Source: Paenibacillus sinopodophylli
GTDB taxonomy: Bacteria; Bacillota; Bacilli; Paenibacillales; Paenibacillaceae
Length of the DNA: 64,000 nt
Reading direction: 5' to 3'
Assembly: GCF_005930355.1 (NCBI RefSeq)
Contig: NZ_VDBO01000007.1
Location: 1-64,000, forward strand
Of the stretch, positions 26,663-36,266 are shown one piece after another; positions within the stretch are counted from its first letter, which is position 1; every line of letters starts with the position of its first letter. Below the pieces are notes generated by a model, which did not search any database, was not told the DNA's origin, and saw nothing but the letters and a program-made list of their open reading frames with translations. A program made the translations under genes and the position numbers.

Positions 26663-29600
26663 TTAGGATTTATTGTCGAAATCTTTCTTTGCTTGTCGAA
26701 GGCCGCCTAAGAGCTGGTTAAGTGCCACTTCCAGCTGCATAATTGCAGCGTGCAGACTGTCAGTCGCCAGCTCCGGAAGCTTCACAATACGTTCTACCTC
26801 GCAGGCTGCGTCTAACAATTCATAAGCAGATAAATATCCAGCCGCTCCCTTGAGCGTATGAGCCATACGCTTCACAATCGTCAGCTCCGATTGCTTCACC
26901 ATCATTCGAAGCTGATCAGCGAAGAAGTCGTAATCGAGAACGAATTGATCCATCATATGGAGTAGGATGGGCAGCTTGCCATTCACCCTCGCAAGCGCAC
27001 TTTCAACATCCATGCCTGCAATAGCCGGCAGAAGACTCTCGCTTGCTTCCTCAGGCGCACGGGTTCGCTTCACTTCCTTCTGCGACTCATGAGGTGCATC
27101 GGCTTTGGCAAGGAGCATGCATCCCTCTTTCAGCCAATACGAGATGACGGTATGCAAGCGCTCTGAAGAGATTGGCTTCGTGACGACGTCATTCATACCG
27201 AGCTTCATATAACGCTCGTGATCGTTTCGAAGCACGTTTGCGGTTACGGCTATAATGGGAATATCATCATACTTTGCTTGCGCTCTAATGAGACGAACAG
27301 CCTCTGAGCCATCCATGACTGGCATATGAATATCCATTAGAATCAGATCCCAACGTTCTTGGACGAGCTTCTGGAGCACCTCTTCGCCATTCTCAGCGAG
27401 GCCAACCTCATACCCCTGGTCCTTCAATATTTCGATTGCGACCAGTTGATTAATCTTATTGTCCTCCGCAAGCAATATCCGAGTGCTTGTCCTATTCTGC
27501 TGTGCCGGTACAGCAGGCGCTTCACGTTCCTGCTCCCTTGCATTTTTACCTTTGTCTTCCAAAACACTTTCAATTGCCCTCAGCATGCCAGATCTCATAA
27601 TCGGCTTGATCAGCAGTGTAACAGGTCTTTGCTCAGCCGAAAGCTGCATCATCTCATCTCGACCGTACGAGGTTGTCATTGCAATGGTCTTGACGCCTGC
27701 AAGCTCAGCATCCCGATGAAACTCAAGCCAGGTTTCTGCTCCGTACATATCCGGCATCTCCATATCAAGAACGATCAGCTTAGGCAGTGCCCCTGCTCCG
27801 ATACGGCGCAGTCGATCTCTAGCCATCTTCCAAGATTGAAACGGAATGGGGGTCAATCCATAATTTTCAATTAAATCGCTCCAATGTCCCCGCATCTCAT
27901 CATCATCCTCAACGATCCAGACAGGCTGCTCCAGCAAGTCCTGACGAGCCTGCCAACGCGGCTCCGCATACTTATGGGTAACCGTAAACGGAAGCGTGAA
28001 ATAGAACTGGCTTCCAACGTAAGCCTCACTCAACACCTCAAGCCTGCCGCCCATAAGCTCCACTAATGATTTGGATATAACAAGCCCTAAACCCGTGCCT
28101 CCGAACTTTCTAGTCGTAGACCCGTCAGCCTGTGTGAACGGCTTAAACAGCTTGTCCACCTGCTGCTGGCTCATGCCGATTCCCGTATCCGAGATCGTAA
28201 AGCGCAGACTTATTGCATGGTCGGTTTCATGAACCAGGTCAAGCTGCAGCCTTACTCTGCCTCGATTCGTAAATTTAATCGCATTCATACAGATGTTCAG
28301 AAGCACCTGCTCTAAGCGCATCGCATCGCCGATAATCGTCTGTGGCAGCCCTTCCGGCGTATCTATAATGAACTCGAATTGCTCCTTGCCGCCCATAAAC
28401 ACACTGAGCTGATCAGTGATACGGTTCATCACCTCATTGAGCTGGAATGGGAGCCGTTCAATATCGACTTTACCTGCCTCAATTTTGGAGAAATCCAAAA
28501 TATCATTTATGAGTCTAAGCAAAGTCTCAGATGAAGTATTCATTTTGTCCATATAATCCTTTTGGGAAGCAGATAGACCTGTTTTGCGCATGAGCTGAGT
28601 TAAGCCGATAATACCATTCAGCGGTGTGCGGATCTCATGGCTCATTAGCGCTAGAAACCGGCTCTTCGCCTGATTGGCTTCCTCCGCCTCGAGTGTCGCT
28701 CGAACCAGCTCCTCTTGAACCATTTTCTGCTCCGATATATCTCTTGCTATGCAGGAGAAAAAGACCTCCCCGGTGTCTTTATCCTCATGTGCTACAACAA
28801 CCATGGATACGTGAATCTGCTCGCCATTCGTCTTCAGAAGCTGTGCTCCGCTCTCCCAATACCCGAATTCTTTAGCCATTACCGCGCCTTTCACCAGCTC
28901 TTTATACATTTCCGGCTCGGCATACTGTTCAACGGAATACTCGCTGCTTGCAGCATTCGCCAAACCCAGCATCTCTCTACCTGCGCGATTTATATATACA
29001 AGCTTGCCGCTCATACTGACCGATGCGATCAAATCCTTGGCTGACTCCACGATATTTAGCAAACGATTACGCGTCTTCTCCATTTGCTTACGGTCCGAGA
29101 TATCCAGCACCATGCCTACGACGCCAGAGAATCGCCCATTGCGATCCCGCAGTCCATTAGAACTGTGAAGGGTCGGAATCCGCGTCCCGTCCTTATGAAT
29201 AAAAGTCCATTCCCGCTCGTAAGAGAAGCGCTCGCTGCGCAGTTCCTTGAATACTTCAAGACCAGGCTGTACCTCTCTCCCCAAGCTGATCGTCAGCTTC
29301 TCTGCCTCCGCGCTTATTTCATCCAAATCCATAAATAACAACGGTGTCGCTGCGCCTGCCAGCTCCTCTGACTTATAGCCGAGCATGTCCTCTGCCGTTT
29401 TGTTGAGATAGGTTATTTTATAATTTTCATCAAGCACGATGAACGCATATTGGTTCTGATTAATAATCGCTTCGAGCCGATCGAACATCTCCTGCAGATG
29501 CTCCATCATCCCATTAACAGAGTGGCCCAGCTGTCCAATCTCATCATGAGGCTCAACCTCCAAATGCTCAGCCTCGAATTTGCCAGCTGCTGCTTGCTCT

Positions 29601-30532
29601 GTAACGCCGAGTATGCGTTCAAGCCGCTTAACCATACGTTCGAAATATAGAAAGAAAAATACAGCAATAATGAATTCAGCAATCGCAATCATACTAAAGA
29701 TGCGCCAGAAGATCGGCTTTATTTTCTCTTTAAGTATGGACTCCGGCTCCTGAAGGGCGATCCTCCAAGGTGTTTCACTCACTTTCGTATGAAAAACGGC
29801 ATAGGGCACACCTGCAATGCTAATGTCCGAGACTCCTTGGTAAGATCTGATCATATCATCGGCAATCGGCCGCAGTGGTGATTCCTTGTCGAATAAGCTC
29901 GCCTTGACTAACACATCGGATTCGGAGCTATAGATAAGACCACCTTCATCGTTAAACAAACGGACAACAGAATGCTCGCCCGCGAACTCTATGAATGGAC
30001 GCAACGTCGAGAATACGATAGAAGCGTACACGATGCCCTTCAGCTCATTCGTAGCCCCATATACAGGTACTAAAATGAGAGACTGCTTAACATCCGAGAA
30101 CCCGGGCACGAAAGGATCTGTGATCACCACTTGCCCCTCGGCCGCCTTCTGGAAAAAAGCTTCCCTGCGCATATCTGTTATGGGCCCGTCCGTTCGCAAG
30201 GCCATGCCTTTCTCTTCAATATAACCGAGCGCATGATACATAAAGCCGCCTCGCACGAGCTCTCTTCCGAAGTAATGAAGGCGCTCCTCATCCGAGCCGA
30301 ACCTCACTACTTCCGTACGACTCATGACAACAACCTCTGCCTTGCGGATTGCCATCCATGCAGCCAGATCATTCGCTAGATTATCCTGTTTGCTGCTAGT
30401 CTTCTCAACCTCCGATTGCATCATCGCCTTCTTCACTACGGAGTAGTTGCCCATACCGGCCAGTAACAGCGGGAATAAAGAAATAAGCAAAATATATAGT
30501 AATCCTTTTGTCCGCAACGACATTTTTTTCAA
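26663..30532 (-). CDS. Hybrid sensor histidine kinase (Cache-HAMP-PAS-PAS-HisKA-HATPase-REC-REC-HPt)
   Basis: A 1289-residue multi-step phosphorelay kinase. In order: membrane helix (10-30); extracytoplasmic Cache-type sensor (about 35-270); second helix (about 277-297); HAMP (298-352); two PAS domains (about 355-475 and 485-605); HisKA with MSHEIRTPLNGIIGLTQLM (about 630); HATPase with NICMNAIKFTN, DTGIGMSQQQ and GGTGLGLVISKSLV; receiver 1 (about 870-985, LIVLDMEMPDMYG); receiver 2 (about 1015-1130, AEDNKINQLV, LILMDIHMPVMDG); and a C-terminal HPt (about 1190-1285, His in MAHTLKGAAGYL). All phospho-acceptors are present. The HPt could pass phosphate to the OmpR-type regulator encoded downstream. 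The sensed signal is unknown. Confidence 0.94.
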   Translation of the reverse strand: MKKMSLRTKGLLYILLISLFPLLLAGMGNYSVVKKAMMQSEVEKTSSKQDNLANDLAAWMAIRKAEVVVMSRTEVVRFGSDEERLHYFGRELVRGGFMYHALGYIEEKGMALRTDGPITDMRREAFFQKAAEGQVVITDPFVPGFSDVKQSLILVPVYGATNELKGIVYASIVFSTLRPFIEFAGEHSVVRLFNDEGGLIYSSESDVLVKASLFDKESPLRPIADDMIRSYQGVSDISIAGVPYAVFHTKVSETPWRIALQEPESILKEKIKPIFWRIFSMIAIAEFIIAVFFFLYFERMVKRLERILGVTEQAAAGKFEAEHLEVEPHDEIGQLGHSVNGMMEHLQEMFDRLEAIINQNQYAFIVLDENYKITYLNKTAEDMLGYKSEELAGAATPLLFMDLDEISAEAEKLTISLGREVQPGLEVFKELRSERFSYEREWTFIHKDGTRIPTLHSSNGLRDRNGRFSGVVGMVLDISDRKQMEKTRNRLLNIVESAKDLIASVSMSGKLVYINRAGREMLGLANAASSEYSVEQYAEPEMYKELVKGAVMAKEFGYWESGAQLLKTNGEQIHVSMVVVAHEDKDTGEVFFSCIARDISEQKMVQEELVRATLEAEEANQAKSRFLALMSHEIRTPLNGIIGLTQLMRKTGLSASQKDYMDKMNTSSETLLRLINDILDFSKIEAGKVDIERLPFQLNEVMNRITDQLSVFMGGKEQFEFIIDTPEGLPQTIIGDAMRLEQVLLNICMNAIKFTNRGRVRLQLDLVHETDHAISLRFTISDTGIGMSQQQVDKLFKPFTQADGSTTRKFGGTGLGLVISKSLVELMGGRLEVLSEAYVGSQFYFTLPFTVTHKYAEPRWQARQDLLEQPVWIVEDDDEMRGHWSDLIENYGLTPIPFQSWKMARDRLRRIGAGALPKLIVLDMEMPDMYGAETWLEFHRDAELAGVKTIAMTTSYGRDEMMQLSAEQRPVTLLIKPIMRSGMLRAIESVLEDKGKNAREQEREAPAVPAQQNRTSTRILLAEDNKINQLVAIEILKDQGYEVGLAENGEEVLQKLVQERWDLILMDIHMPVMDGSEAVRLIRAQAKYDDIPIIAVTANVLRNDHERYMKLGMNDVVTKPISSERLHTVISYWLKEGCMLLAKADAPHESQKEVKRTRAPEEASESLLPAIAGMDVESALARVNGKLPILLHMMDQFVLDYDFFADQLRMMVKQSELTIVKRMAHTLKGAAGYLSAYELLDAACEVERIVKLPELATDSLHAAIMQLEVALNQLLGGLRQAKKDFDNKS

Positions 30533-30615
30533 GCCGGTTTCCCCTTCCGCTGTCCATTTTTCCGAAGCTGTCGAACTTTGACACTATTATACCTCTTTTA
30601 TCCATCATTGGGAGC

Positions 30616-30668
30616 AAAAAAAAGCTAGAGCTTGCATGCCGCAATACTGCGACATGCTGCTCCAGCTC
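30616..30668 (-). terminator. Terminator of the yghZ-like gene
   Basis: An imperfect long hairpin (AGCTGGAGC..CATG with CATG..GCTCTAGCT on the minus strand) is followed by eight Ts. Confidence 0.85.
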
Positions 30669-30698
30669 TTTCATTAAGAACTTCAAATAACGGTGCTT

Positions 30699-31694
30699 CT
30701 ATTCAGCACGTAGAATCGATTCAATACGGCCAAGCTCCTCATCGCTGAAATCAAGTCGGCTGAGCGCTGCGACGTTGTCATCAATCTGCTCCACACGGCT
30801 TGCACCTATCAATGCCGAGGTTACTCTTCCGCCCCGCAGCACCCACGCCAAGGACATCTGAGCAAGCGATTGACCACGTTCCCCAGCAAGCTCATTGAGC
30901 TGCTTGATCTGGCTTAACTTGGCGTCTGTAATCTGATCCGCTTTCAGAAACACGCTAGGACCTCCCGCACGCGAGTCGGCAGGAACGCCGTTCAAGTAGC
31001 GATTAGTCAGCAAGCCTCCGGCCAGCGGGGAGAATACGATAGAGCCAACGCCTTCCTGCTCTAGTACATCCTGCAGTCCGTTCTCAATCCATCGATTGAA
31101 CATCGAGTAGGATGGCTGATGAATAAGAAACGGCGTACCCAACTGTTTCAGTATGGCTGCTGCTTGAGCACTCTGCTCCGCGCTGTAGTTAGAAACGCCA
31201 ACATAAAGTGCTTTGCCGCTGCGAACGATATGATCAAGTGCTCCCATTGTTTCTTCAAGAGGTGTATTCGGATCTGGACGGTGGTGGTAGAAAATGTCCA
31301 CGTAATCCATATTCATTCGTTTCAAACTTTGATCCAAGCTCGAGATTAAATACTTGCGTGAGCCCCAATCTCCATAAGGACCCTCCCACATATAATAGCC
31401 AGCTTTAGTTGAAATAATAAGCTCATCACGGTATGCCGCCAGATCCTGCTTCAGAATTTGACCGAACATTTCCTCTGCGGAACCAGCTGGTGGTCCGTAG
31501 TTGTTCGCAAGGTCGAAATGGGTAATACCTAGATCGAACGCACGGTGCACCATAGCCCGTCCATTCTCGATGCGGTCAACGCCGCCAAAATTATGCCAAA
31601 GACCTAAGGATATGGCAGGCAGTTTCAGGCCGCTCCGCCCGACGCGATTATACTTCATGCTCTCATACCGATTATTAGCCGCTAAATAAGTCAT
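30699..31694 (-). CDS. yghZ: Aldo/keto reductase, L-glyceraldehyde 3-phosphate reductase (YghZ) type
   Basis: The 331-residue protein closely follows E. coli YghZ from its N-terminus (LAANNRYESMKYNRVGRSGLKLPAISLGLWHNFG) through ITHFDLANNYGPPAGSAEEMFG, YRDELIISTKAGYYMW, YVDIFYHHRPDPNTPLEET and LIHQPSYSMFNRW. Asp/Tyr/Lys/His of the active site are present. Such enzymes reduce L-glyceraldehyde 3-phosphate and methylglyoxal with NADPH. The upstream start is kept because the E. coli protein has the same N-terminal extension and a GGAGGATATCGAAC site is present. Confidence 0.92.
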   Translation of the reverse strand: MTYLAANNRYESMKYNRVGRSGLKLPAISLGLWHNFGGVDRIENGRAMVHRAFDLGITHFDLANNYGPPAGSAEEMFGQILKQDLAAYRDELIISTKAGYYMWEGPYGDWGSRKYLISSLDQSLKRMNMDYVDIFYHHRPDPNTPLEETMGALDHIVRSGKALYVGVSNYSAEQSAQAAAILKQLGTPFLIHQPSYSMFNRWIENGLQDVLEQEGVGSIVFSPLAGGLLTNRYLNGVPADSRAGGPSVFLKADQITDAKLSQIKQLNELAGERGQSLAQMSLAWVLRGGRVTSALIGASRVEQIDDNVAALSRLDFSDEELGRIESILRAE

Positions 31695-31722
31695 GTTCGA
31701 TATCCTCCAAGCTGTTATTTAG

Positions 31723-31759
31723 TTGTGCTCCCAGCCGATATGCAGGCATACGAGCACAA
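31723..31759. promoter_or_regulatory. Inverted repeat upstream of yghZ-like gene
   Basis: TTGTGCTC (31723-31730) and GAGCACAA (31752-31759) form an 8-bp inverted repeat with a 21-base spacer, 29-65 bases upstream of the start. It could be an operator or the terminator of the preceding HD-GYP gene; no U-run favours the former. Confidence 0.35.
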
Positions 31760-31803
31760 TCACTTTCTATTGTACTGCTCTTGCTTGCAAATGGGAAACT
31801 CCG

Positions 31804-33255
31804 CTACCTAACATTGACATACTTCTTATCCAACTTCAAATGCGGGCTGTTCTTTATCGTTTCCTCAAAGAACAGCGGCTGCTCCTGCACGAGCCGCTCC
31901 CACGCATCGACGCAATACGGATCGAAGTGCTTCCCGCGCTCCTTCAGAATAATCTCCATTGCCGCTTCATGCGTCATAGCCTTGCGGTAAGAACGCGAGG
32001 AAGTAAGCGCATCGTACACATCAGCGATGGCAGTCACTCGTGCGAGAAGCGGAATCTCCTCTCCCGCGAGCTGATCGGGATAGCCGCTGCCGTCCCACTT
32101 CTCATGATGCGAACGAACAACGGATAGCTCCTCCGGCATAAAGCCCAGTCTTTTGCATAAATCGTAGCCCGATACGGGATGTACTTCTATGATGAGGCGC
32201 TCCTCCGGCGTAAGCTTGCCGGGCTTGTTAAGAATCGTATCGGGAATACGCAGCTTCCCAACGTCATGAACGAGACCGCCCTGCGCGATGGCCCGCAGCT
32301 CCTCTGAGCATAAGCTAAGCTCCTCACCCAGCTTCAGTGCGTAAAGCGCCACGCGGTAGTTATGGCCAGCTGTGTACGAATCACGCGCTTCCGTTGTCAT
32401 GACCAACTCACGGACACTCGTTGACATATAGGTATTGATCCAATCGCTCGGATTCGACCGAAACATAAGCTTAATCGAAGATGTAATGGATTTGGAACTG
32501 ACATACTGGTTAACAATACCCGTAACCATAATGAGAACAGAAGCGAGCAGCAGAAAGTGGTACAGCCACCAGCTTACATTCCATGTTTCCCCCGTAACGA
32601 TAATGATCTGTGCAACTATCATCCAGCCCGCACCGTAGACAATCGCCAGCTGCAATGGAAAGCGCGTGGATATATAGGTCATCAAATAACGATAGATGGT
32701 CCAACCGTTCATTGCGATAATAAACAGCGTAGCCGCCCACATCATCGGTACTTCCTTCAGCTGGAAAAACATAATGGTATCCGGAAAAAACCACAAAAAG
32801 AAACAGAAGCCAAACAAGAGAACGCTCCAGACTGGAAGCAAATATCGCTGCCATTCCGTGAACCACTTGATGATCGGCTGATCCACTGAAAGCGATGAGA
32901 GCCACAGCCAAACAACAGCAAGCAATACGCTTAGCTGGGCCGCGCTGCCTGCTATTCCGGAGTGATGCATGATGAAGCCTGGTGTAGACAAGCCGTGCAG
33001 AACAAACATCGCGGTTAACGATACATAAGATAGGGAAAGAAAACTAATCTTAATATTGCGGAGGGAAATGGCAACGAAGCCGACCGCTATGGCAAGTCCA
33101 AGCGATAGCAGTGCAACAAGGCTGACGATGTAGAAATGCTCATGTGGCGCATTGATGATTTTGTCGAAAGTGGTGCCTCTAACTAATAAATAAGCGGCAA
33201 GCGGCAAGAGCATGGCTGCTGCAAATCGTATGAATATCGCCGTATTTTTACTCAA
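31804..33255 (-). CDS. Membrane HD-GYP phosphodiesterase
   Basis: The 483-residue protein has about eight membrane helices in residues 1-265 and a C-terminal HD-GYP domain (about 285-470). Motifs: HNYRVALYALKLG, HDVGKLRIPDTILNKPGKL, HPVSGYDLCKRLG, RSHHEKWDGSGYP and TAIADVYDALTSSRSYRKA, all metal ligands included. It should cleave c-di-GMP in response to a signal read by the membrane part, which has no recognised sensor. The start is TTG after AGGAGGAAGCAGC. One of four c-di-GMP-related genes in this part of the window. Confidence 0.92.
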   Translation of the reverse strand: MSKNTAIFIRFAAAMLLPLAAYLLVRGTTFDKIINAPHEHFYIVSLVALLSLGLAIAVGFVAISLRNIKISFLSLSYVSLTAMFVLHGLSTPGFIMHHSGIAGSAAQLSVLLAVVWLWLSSLSVDQPIIKWFTEWQRYLLPVWSVLLFGFCFFLWFFPDTIMFFQLKEVPMMWAATLFIIAMNGWTIYRYLMTYISTRFPLQLAIVYGAGWMIVAQIIIVTGETWNVSWWLYHFLLLASVLIMVTGIVNQYVSSKSITSSIKLMFRSNPSDWINTYMSTSVRELVMTTEARDSYTAGHNYRVALYALKLGEELSLCSEELRAIAQGGLVHDVGKLRIPDTILNKPGKLTPEERLIIEVHPVSGYDLCKRLGFMPEELSVVRSHHEKWDGSGYPDQLAGEEIPLLARVTAIADVYDALTSSRSYRKAMTHEAAMEIILKERGKHFDPYCVDAWERLVQEQPLFFEETIKNSPHLKLDKKYVNVR

Positions 33256-33541
33256 GCTGCTTCCTCCTACATGTCGTTCAATAATATATATAATAACCTT
33301 GTCGCCAAAGCGTCGTTACAAATATGCGGTTTTGAAAGAAAGCGCGAAATTTGTAGGATAATGTTGGATAATATTCTTTCATCTATCATAACATCAAGAA
33401 AGCCTCGTATAAATAGTGAAGTTCAGCCGATTCTGAATATTTATGCATACGGCAAACTATATTTTTATTTTAGATTAAGGTTTTTTTAGGCTTGTTTTGA
33501 TATAGTAATTGAAGATGGGCAAATCGAAGGGAGTTTATGGA

Positions 33542-34702
33542 ATGGATAACAAAGAGTCGCAGTCAAAAAAAGACGCAGAAAAAGAATTGACTGCGAAAGA
33601 AGAACGTTTCACGCTTGATAAAAACGAAGAGCAGCTAGGCGAGCTTTCTGAACAGGATGCCGCGATCGAAGAAGAGCTCCAGCAGGAAACGATTGAAGAG
33701 AATGAAGAAGCTGTACGCGAAGAACTTCGCGCAACTTCACTAAGCGGCGAGAGCAATCAGCAACCGCCTCAAGGCGGCAGCGGCAAGATATGGGCAATTA
33801 TTTCGGCTGTCCTGGCGATTGCGCTTATCATCGTATTGATTAAGCCGCCATTCGGTGGATCTAGTGACGAAACGGTTGCTACGGTCAATGGCGTCAACAT
33901 AAAACAAGACAGACTATACGATGCCCTCGTAACAGCAGGCGGGAAAGCTACGCTTGATAACATCATTACAGAAGAGCTGATCAATCAGGAAGCCAAAGCA
34001 AGCAACATTGAGGTAACAGATGCAGACATCGATGCCGAAATCGATCTGATCAAAAAAAGCTTTGAGTCGGATGAGCAATTCGAATCCACGCTTGCTCAAT
34101 ACCAAATGACGCTGGAGAGCTTGAAGAAGGATACGAAGATCAATCTGACGATCCGCAAAATTCTAGAGCCGAAAACAGACGTAACGGACGACGAAATAAA
34201 GCAGTTCTATGATACCAACAAAGATACGCTTGGCACACCAGAAGAAATTCAAGCTTCGCACATCTTGGTTGCAACCAAAGAAGAAGCTGATGCTATTCTG
34301 GCTGAAATCAAGCAAGGCGGCGACTTTGCAGCCATCGCGAAGGAGAAATCCATCGACACAGGCTCGAAGGATAATGGCGGCGACCTCGGCTTCTTCGGCA
34401 AAGGCGCAATGGTTCCTGAATTCGAAGCGGCTGCGTTCGCATTGAAGATTAATGAAATCAGTGCTGTCGTACAATCCGAGCACGGTTTCCACATTATTAA
34501 GAAAACGGCTGAGAAAGCGGCTGTTATTCCTACTTTCGAAGAGAAGAAGGAAGAGATCAAGCGACAGTTGGTTGCTACCGAAGCGAACGAGCTATCCGAA
34601 GCTTGGATGACGGAAATTCGTGCGAAAGCGAAGATTACGAATACGCTATCCCCTGAAGCTTCAGCTGATCCAGCAGCAACGGAAGCGCCTGCTGCTCAAT
34701 AA
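33542..34702 (+). CDS. Membrane-anchored parvulin peptidyl-prolyl isomerase (PrsA/SurA-like)
   Basis: The 386-residue foldase has an acidic, Glu/Lys-rich cytoplasmic N-terminus (1-75), one membrane helix (about 83-102, IWAIISAVLAIALIIVLI), a SurA-N/PrsA-type chaperone part (about 115-230) and a parvulin domain (about 235-325: IQASHILVATKEEADAI, FAAIAKEKSIDTGSKDNGGDLGFFGKG, EISAVVQSEHGFHIIK). It helps fold exported proteins at the outer face of the membrane. Unlike PrsA it has no lipobox. The ATG at 33542 follows AAGGGAG; an earlier ATG lacks a site. A Pro/Ala-rich tail ends it. Confidence 0.9.
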   Translation: MDNKESQSKKDAEKELTAKEERFTLDKNEEQLGELSEQDAAIEEELQQETIEENEEAVREELRATSLSGESNQQPPQGGSGKIWAIISAVLAIALIIVLIKPPFGGSSDETVATVNGVNIKQDRLYDALVTAGGKATLDNIITEELINQEAKASNIEVTDADIDAEIDLIKKSFESDEQFESTLAQYQMTLESLKKDTKINLTIRKILEPKTDVTDDEIKQFYDTNKDTLGTPEEIQASHILVATKEEADAILAEIKQGGDFAAIAKEKSIDTGSKDNGGDLGFFGKGAMVPEFEAAAFALKINEISAVVQSEHGFHIIKKTAEKAAVIPTFEEKKEEIKRQLVATEANELSEAWMTEIRAKAKITNTLSPEASADPAATEAPAAQ

Positions 34703-34720
34703 TCAAATACCAGAAGCTAA

Positions 34721-34765
34721 CAGTGTGACTTAGGTGTTTCAATGCCTCTGTCACGCTGTTTTTTT
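34721..34765 (+). terminator. Terminator of the parvulin gene
   Basis: CAGTGTGAC (34721-34729) pairs with GTCACGCTG (34750-34758, one wobble) and is followed by seven Ts. Confidence 0.9.
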
Positions 34766-34785
34766 GTAAATATGAATAGATCAAG

Positions 34786-34874
34786 CTACTTCGGCGTCCT
34801 TTAAGACGCTGAAGGCGCTTGAAGGTGAAATATAAGCCCTTTATAAGCTAACAAACTTATACATTCTTATATTT
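34786..34874 (+). repeat. ~90-bp structured dispersed element, copy 1
   Basis: This block is about 89% identical (hand alignment, about 10 differences in 89 positions) to the reverse complement of 60958-61047. On the plus strand it folds into two hairpins: CTTCGGCGTC with GACGCTGAAG around CTTTAA (34789-34814 region), then AAATATAAG with CTTATATTT enclosing TATAAG/CTTATA. It lies 20 bases past the parvulin terminator, in the same orientation as that gene. Confidence 0.8.
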
Positions 34875-34906
34875 TAAGAAGGGACGCATGAAAGTATCCT
34901 TTCTAT

Positions 34907-34951
34907 AAAAAAAGCCCCCAGTCACCTGGAGGGATAGGCTTAGGGGGGCTT
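34907..34951 (-). terminator. Orphan minus-strand terminator
   Basis: AAGCCCCC and GGGGGCTT form an 8-bp stem with a long loop. On the minus strand it ends in TTTTTTT. No minus-strand gene lies upstream of it before the divergent aldose epimerase start, so it may end a small RNA. Confidence 0.55.
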
Positions 34952-35305
34952 GGCTGCAGATGACGCAAGCTTGCGAGTACCGTTAGTCGTTAAGCTTGGT
35001 TAATAGAGGATAGAAATCAGTTCGTTTCGGCAATATGAACGGCTGCGTTGTATGCTCGACTTTCGTATTGCGACTGCTTGATGTGCTTACGCTTCTCTTT
35101 AGCTAATACATACTATTCAATTCTCCTGAACTCGGAGTAGATGATTGTTTTACTAGATTCGGCCATTTTGAAAACTGCAGATTCTGGCTGTACAGTGGAC
35201 TTCCGTTTGCCCGGTAAGGCGATATGACGTCATAGGCGGAAATCAGCAAGCGGGATATGATATGATGAGACCAGAGGACATTTACCTACTATTGGAGGGA
35301 ACTAC
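34952..35305. other. Intergenic, possible small-RNA region
   Basis: About 350 bases with no protein-coding frame I can support on either strand. The left end abuts an orphan terminator facing minus. The right end holds the TTGGAGGGA ribosome site of the next gene. Confidence 0.35.
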
Positions 35306-36178
35306 GTGAGCAACTATGAGGTTCGCAGCTATACGGATACCTATACTTTGTATGAACTAACGGAGGAGAGCTCACAATCACGCGTTATCGTATGCCCCGA
35401 GCGCGGCGGCATCGTAATTGGCTGCCAGCTTCACGGGCTAGAGCTCTTCTACTTGGACAAGTCAACCTTCGAGCACCCTACAGCTAATATTCGGGGCGGC
35501 AATCCAATTCTCTTCCCTATATGCGGACAGCTTGAGCAGCAGTCCTATACGTGGAACGGTGAAACCTACCCGATGGCTAACCACGGTGTCGCACGTACCG
35601 CAGTATGGGAAGTGGTCGGCACCGGCATAGACGGAGAAGCCTCTATTACCATTCGCCTTCGCAGCAATGAGGAAACGCTGCGCTCTTACCCGTTCGAATT
35701 TGAGCTGCAGTTTACATACGCGCTACAGAATGGAGAGCTGCACATTAGGCAGACCTACCGCAACCTTAGCGAAGCAGACACAATGCCTTTCTATGCTGGC
35801 TTCCATCCTTACTTCGCGATCGATTCGGGCAAGCAGATCGCTTACGATATTGATGCAACGCAATACCTCGATTACAACGATAATAAAGAAAAACCATTCA
35901 ATGGCGTTATTGATTTGGAAGACCTTGTCGAGTCTGTCACCTTGCTTGATGTTAAAAAAAGCGAGATTTCGTTCCCTGTTTTGCAAGGAGCACGCGTTCG
36001 CTTAAAGTATGACGATATATTCAAATACATGGTGCTCTGGTCTGTGAAGGACCGTCCATTCGTATGCGTGGAACCTTGGATGGCTAAGACTAGCGAGCTT
36101 AACCGCCAAGAAGAGCTTGTTATGCTCGATGCCGGCGAAGAGTTGCATGCCAATCTGACAATCAGCTGCGTGCGCTAA
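35306..36178 (+). CDS. Aldose 1-epimerase family protein
   Basis: A 290-residue galactose-mutarotase-like beta-sandwich protein. It shows ERGGIVIGCQLHGLELFYLDKSTF, IRGGNPILFPICGQL, YPMANHGVARTAVWEV, the catalytic-type His in FYAGFHPYFAI and a C-terminal VCVEPWMAKTSELNR segment carrying the conserved Glu. It interconverts sugar anomers; the YeaD/LacX-type subfamily may act on hexose phosphates. The start is GTG after TTGGAGGGA. It is monocistronic, convergent with deoC. Confidence 0.9.
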   Translation: MSNYEVRSYTDTYTLYELTEESSQSRVIVCPERGGIVIGCQLHGLELFYLDKSTFEHPTANIRGGNPILFPICGQLEQQSYTWNGETYPMANHGVARTAVWEVVGTGIDGEASITIRLRSNEETLRSYPFEFELQFTYALQNGELHIRQTYRNLSEADTMPFYAGFHPYFAIDSGKQIAYDIDATQYLDYNDNKEKPFNGVIDLEDLVESVTLLDVKKSEISFPVLQGARVRLKYDDIFKYMVLWSVKDRPFVCVEPWMAKTSELNRQEELVMLDAGEELHANLTISCVR

Positions 36179-36193
36179 GCAGGTTATGTAGAC

Positions 36194-36249
36194 AAAAAAG
36201 GGACTGCTCGGCTTCCGCTGCGAATGATCACAGCGAGTTGAGCAGCCCC
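36194..36249 (-). terminator. Bidirectional terminator, mainly deoC
   Basis: GGGACTGCTC pairs with GAGCAGCCCC (one mismatch), with inner CGCTG/CAGCG. The minus strand ends in TTTTTTGTC, the plus strand in CGTTTC. Confidence 0.82.
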
Positions 36250-36266
36250 GTTTCATATTAGTTGAT

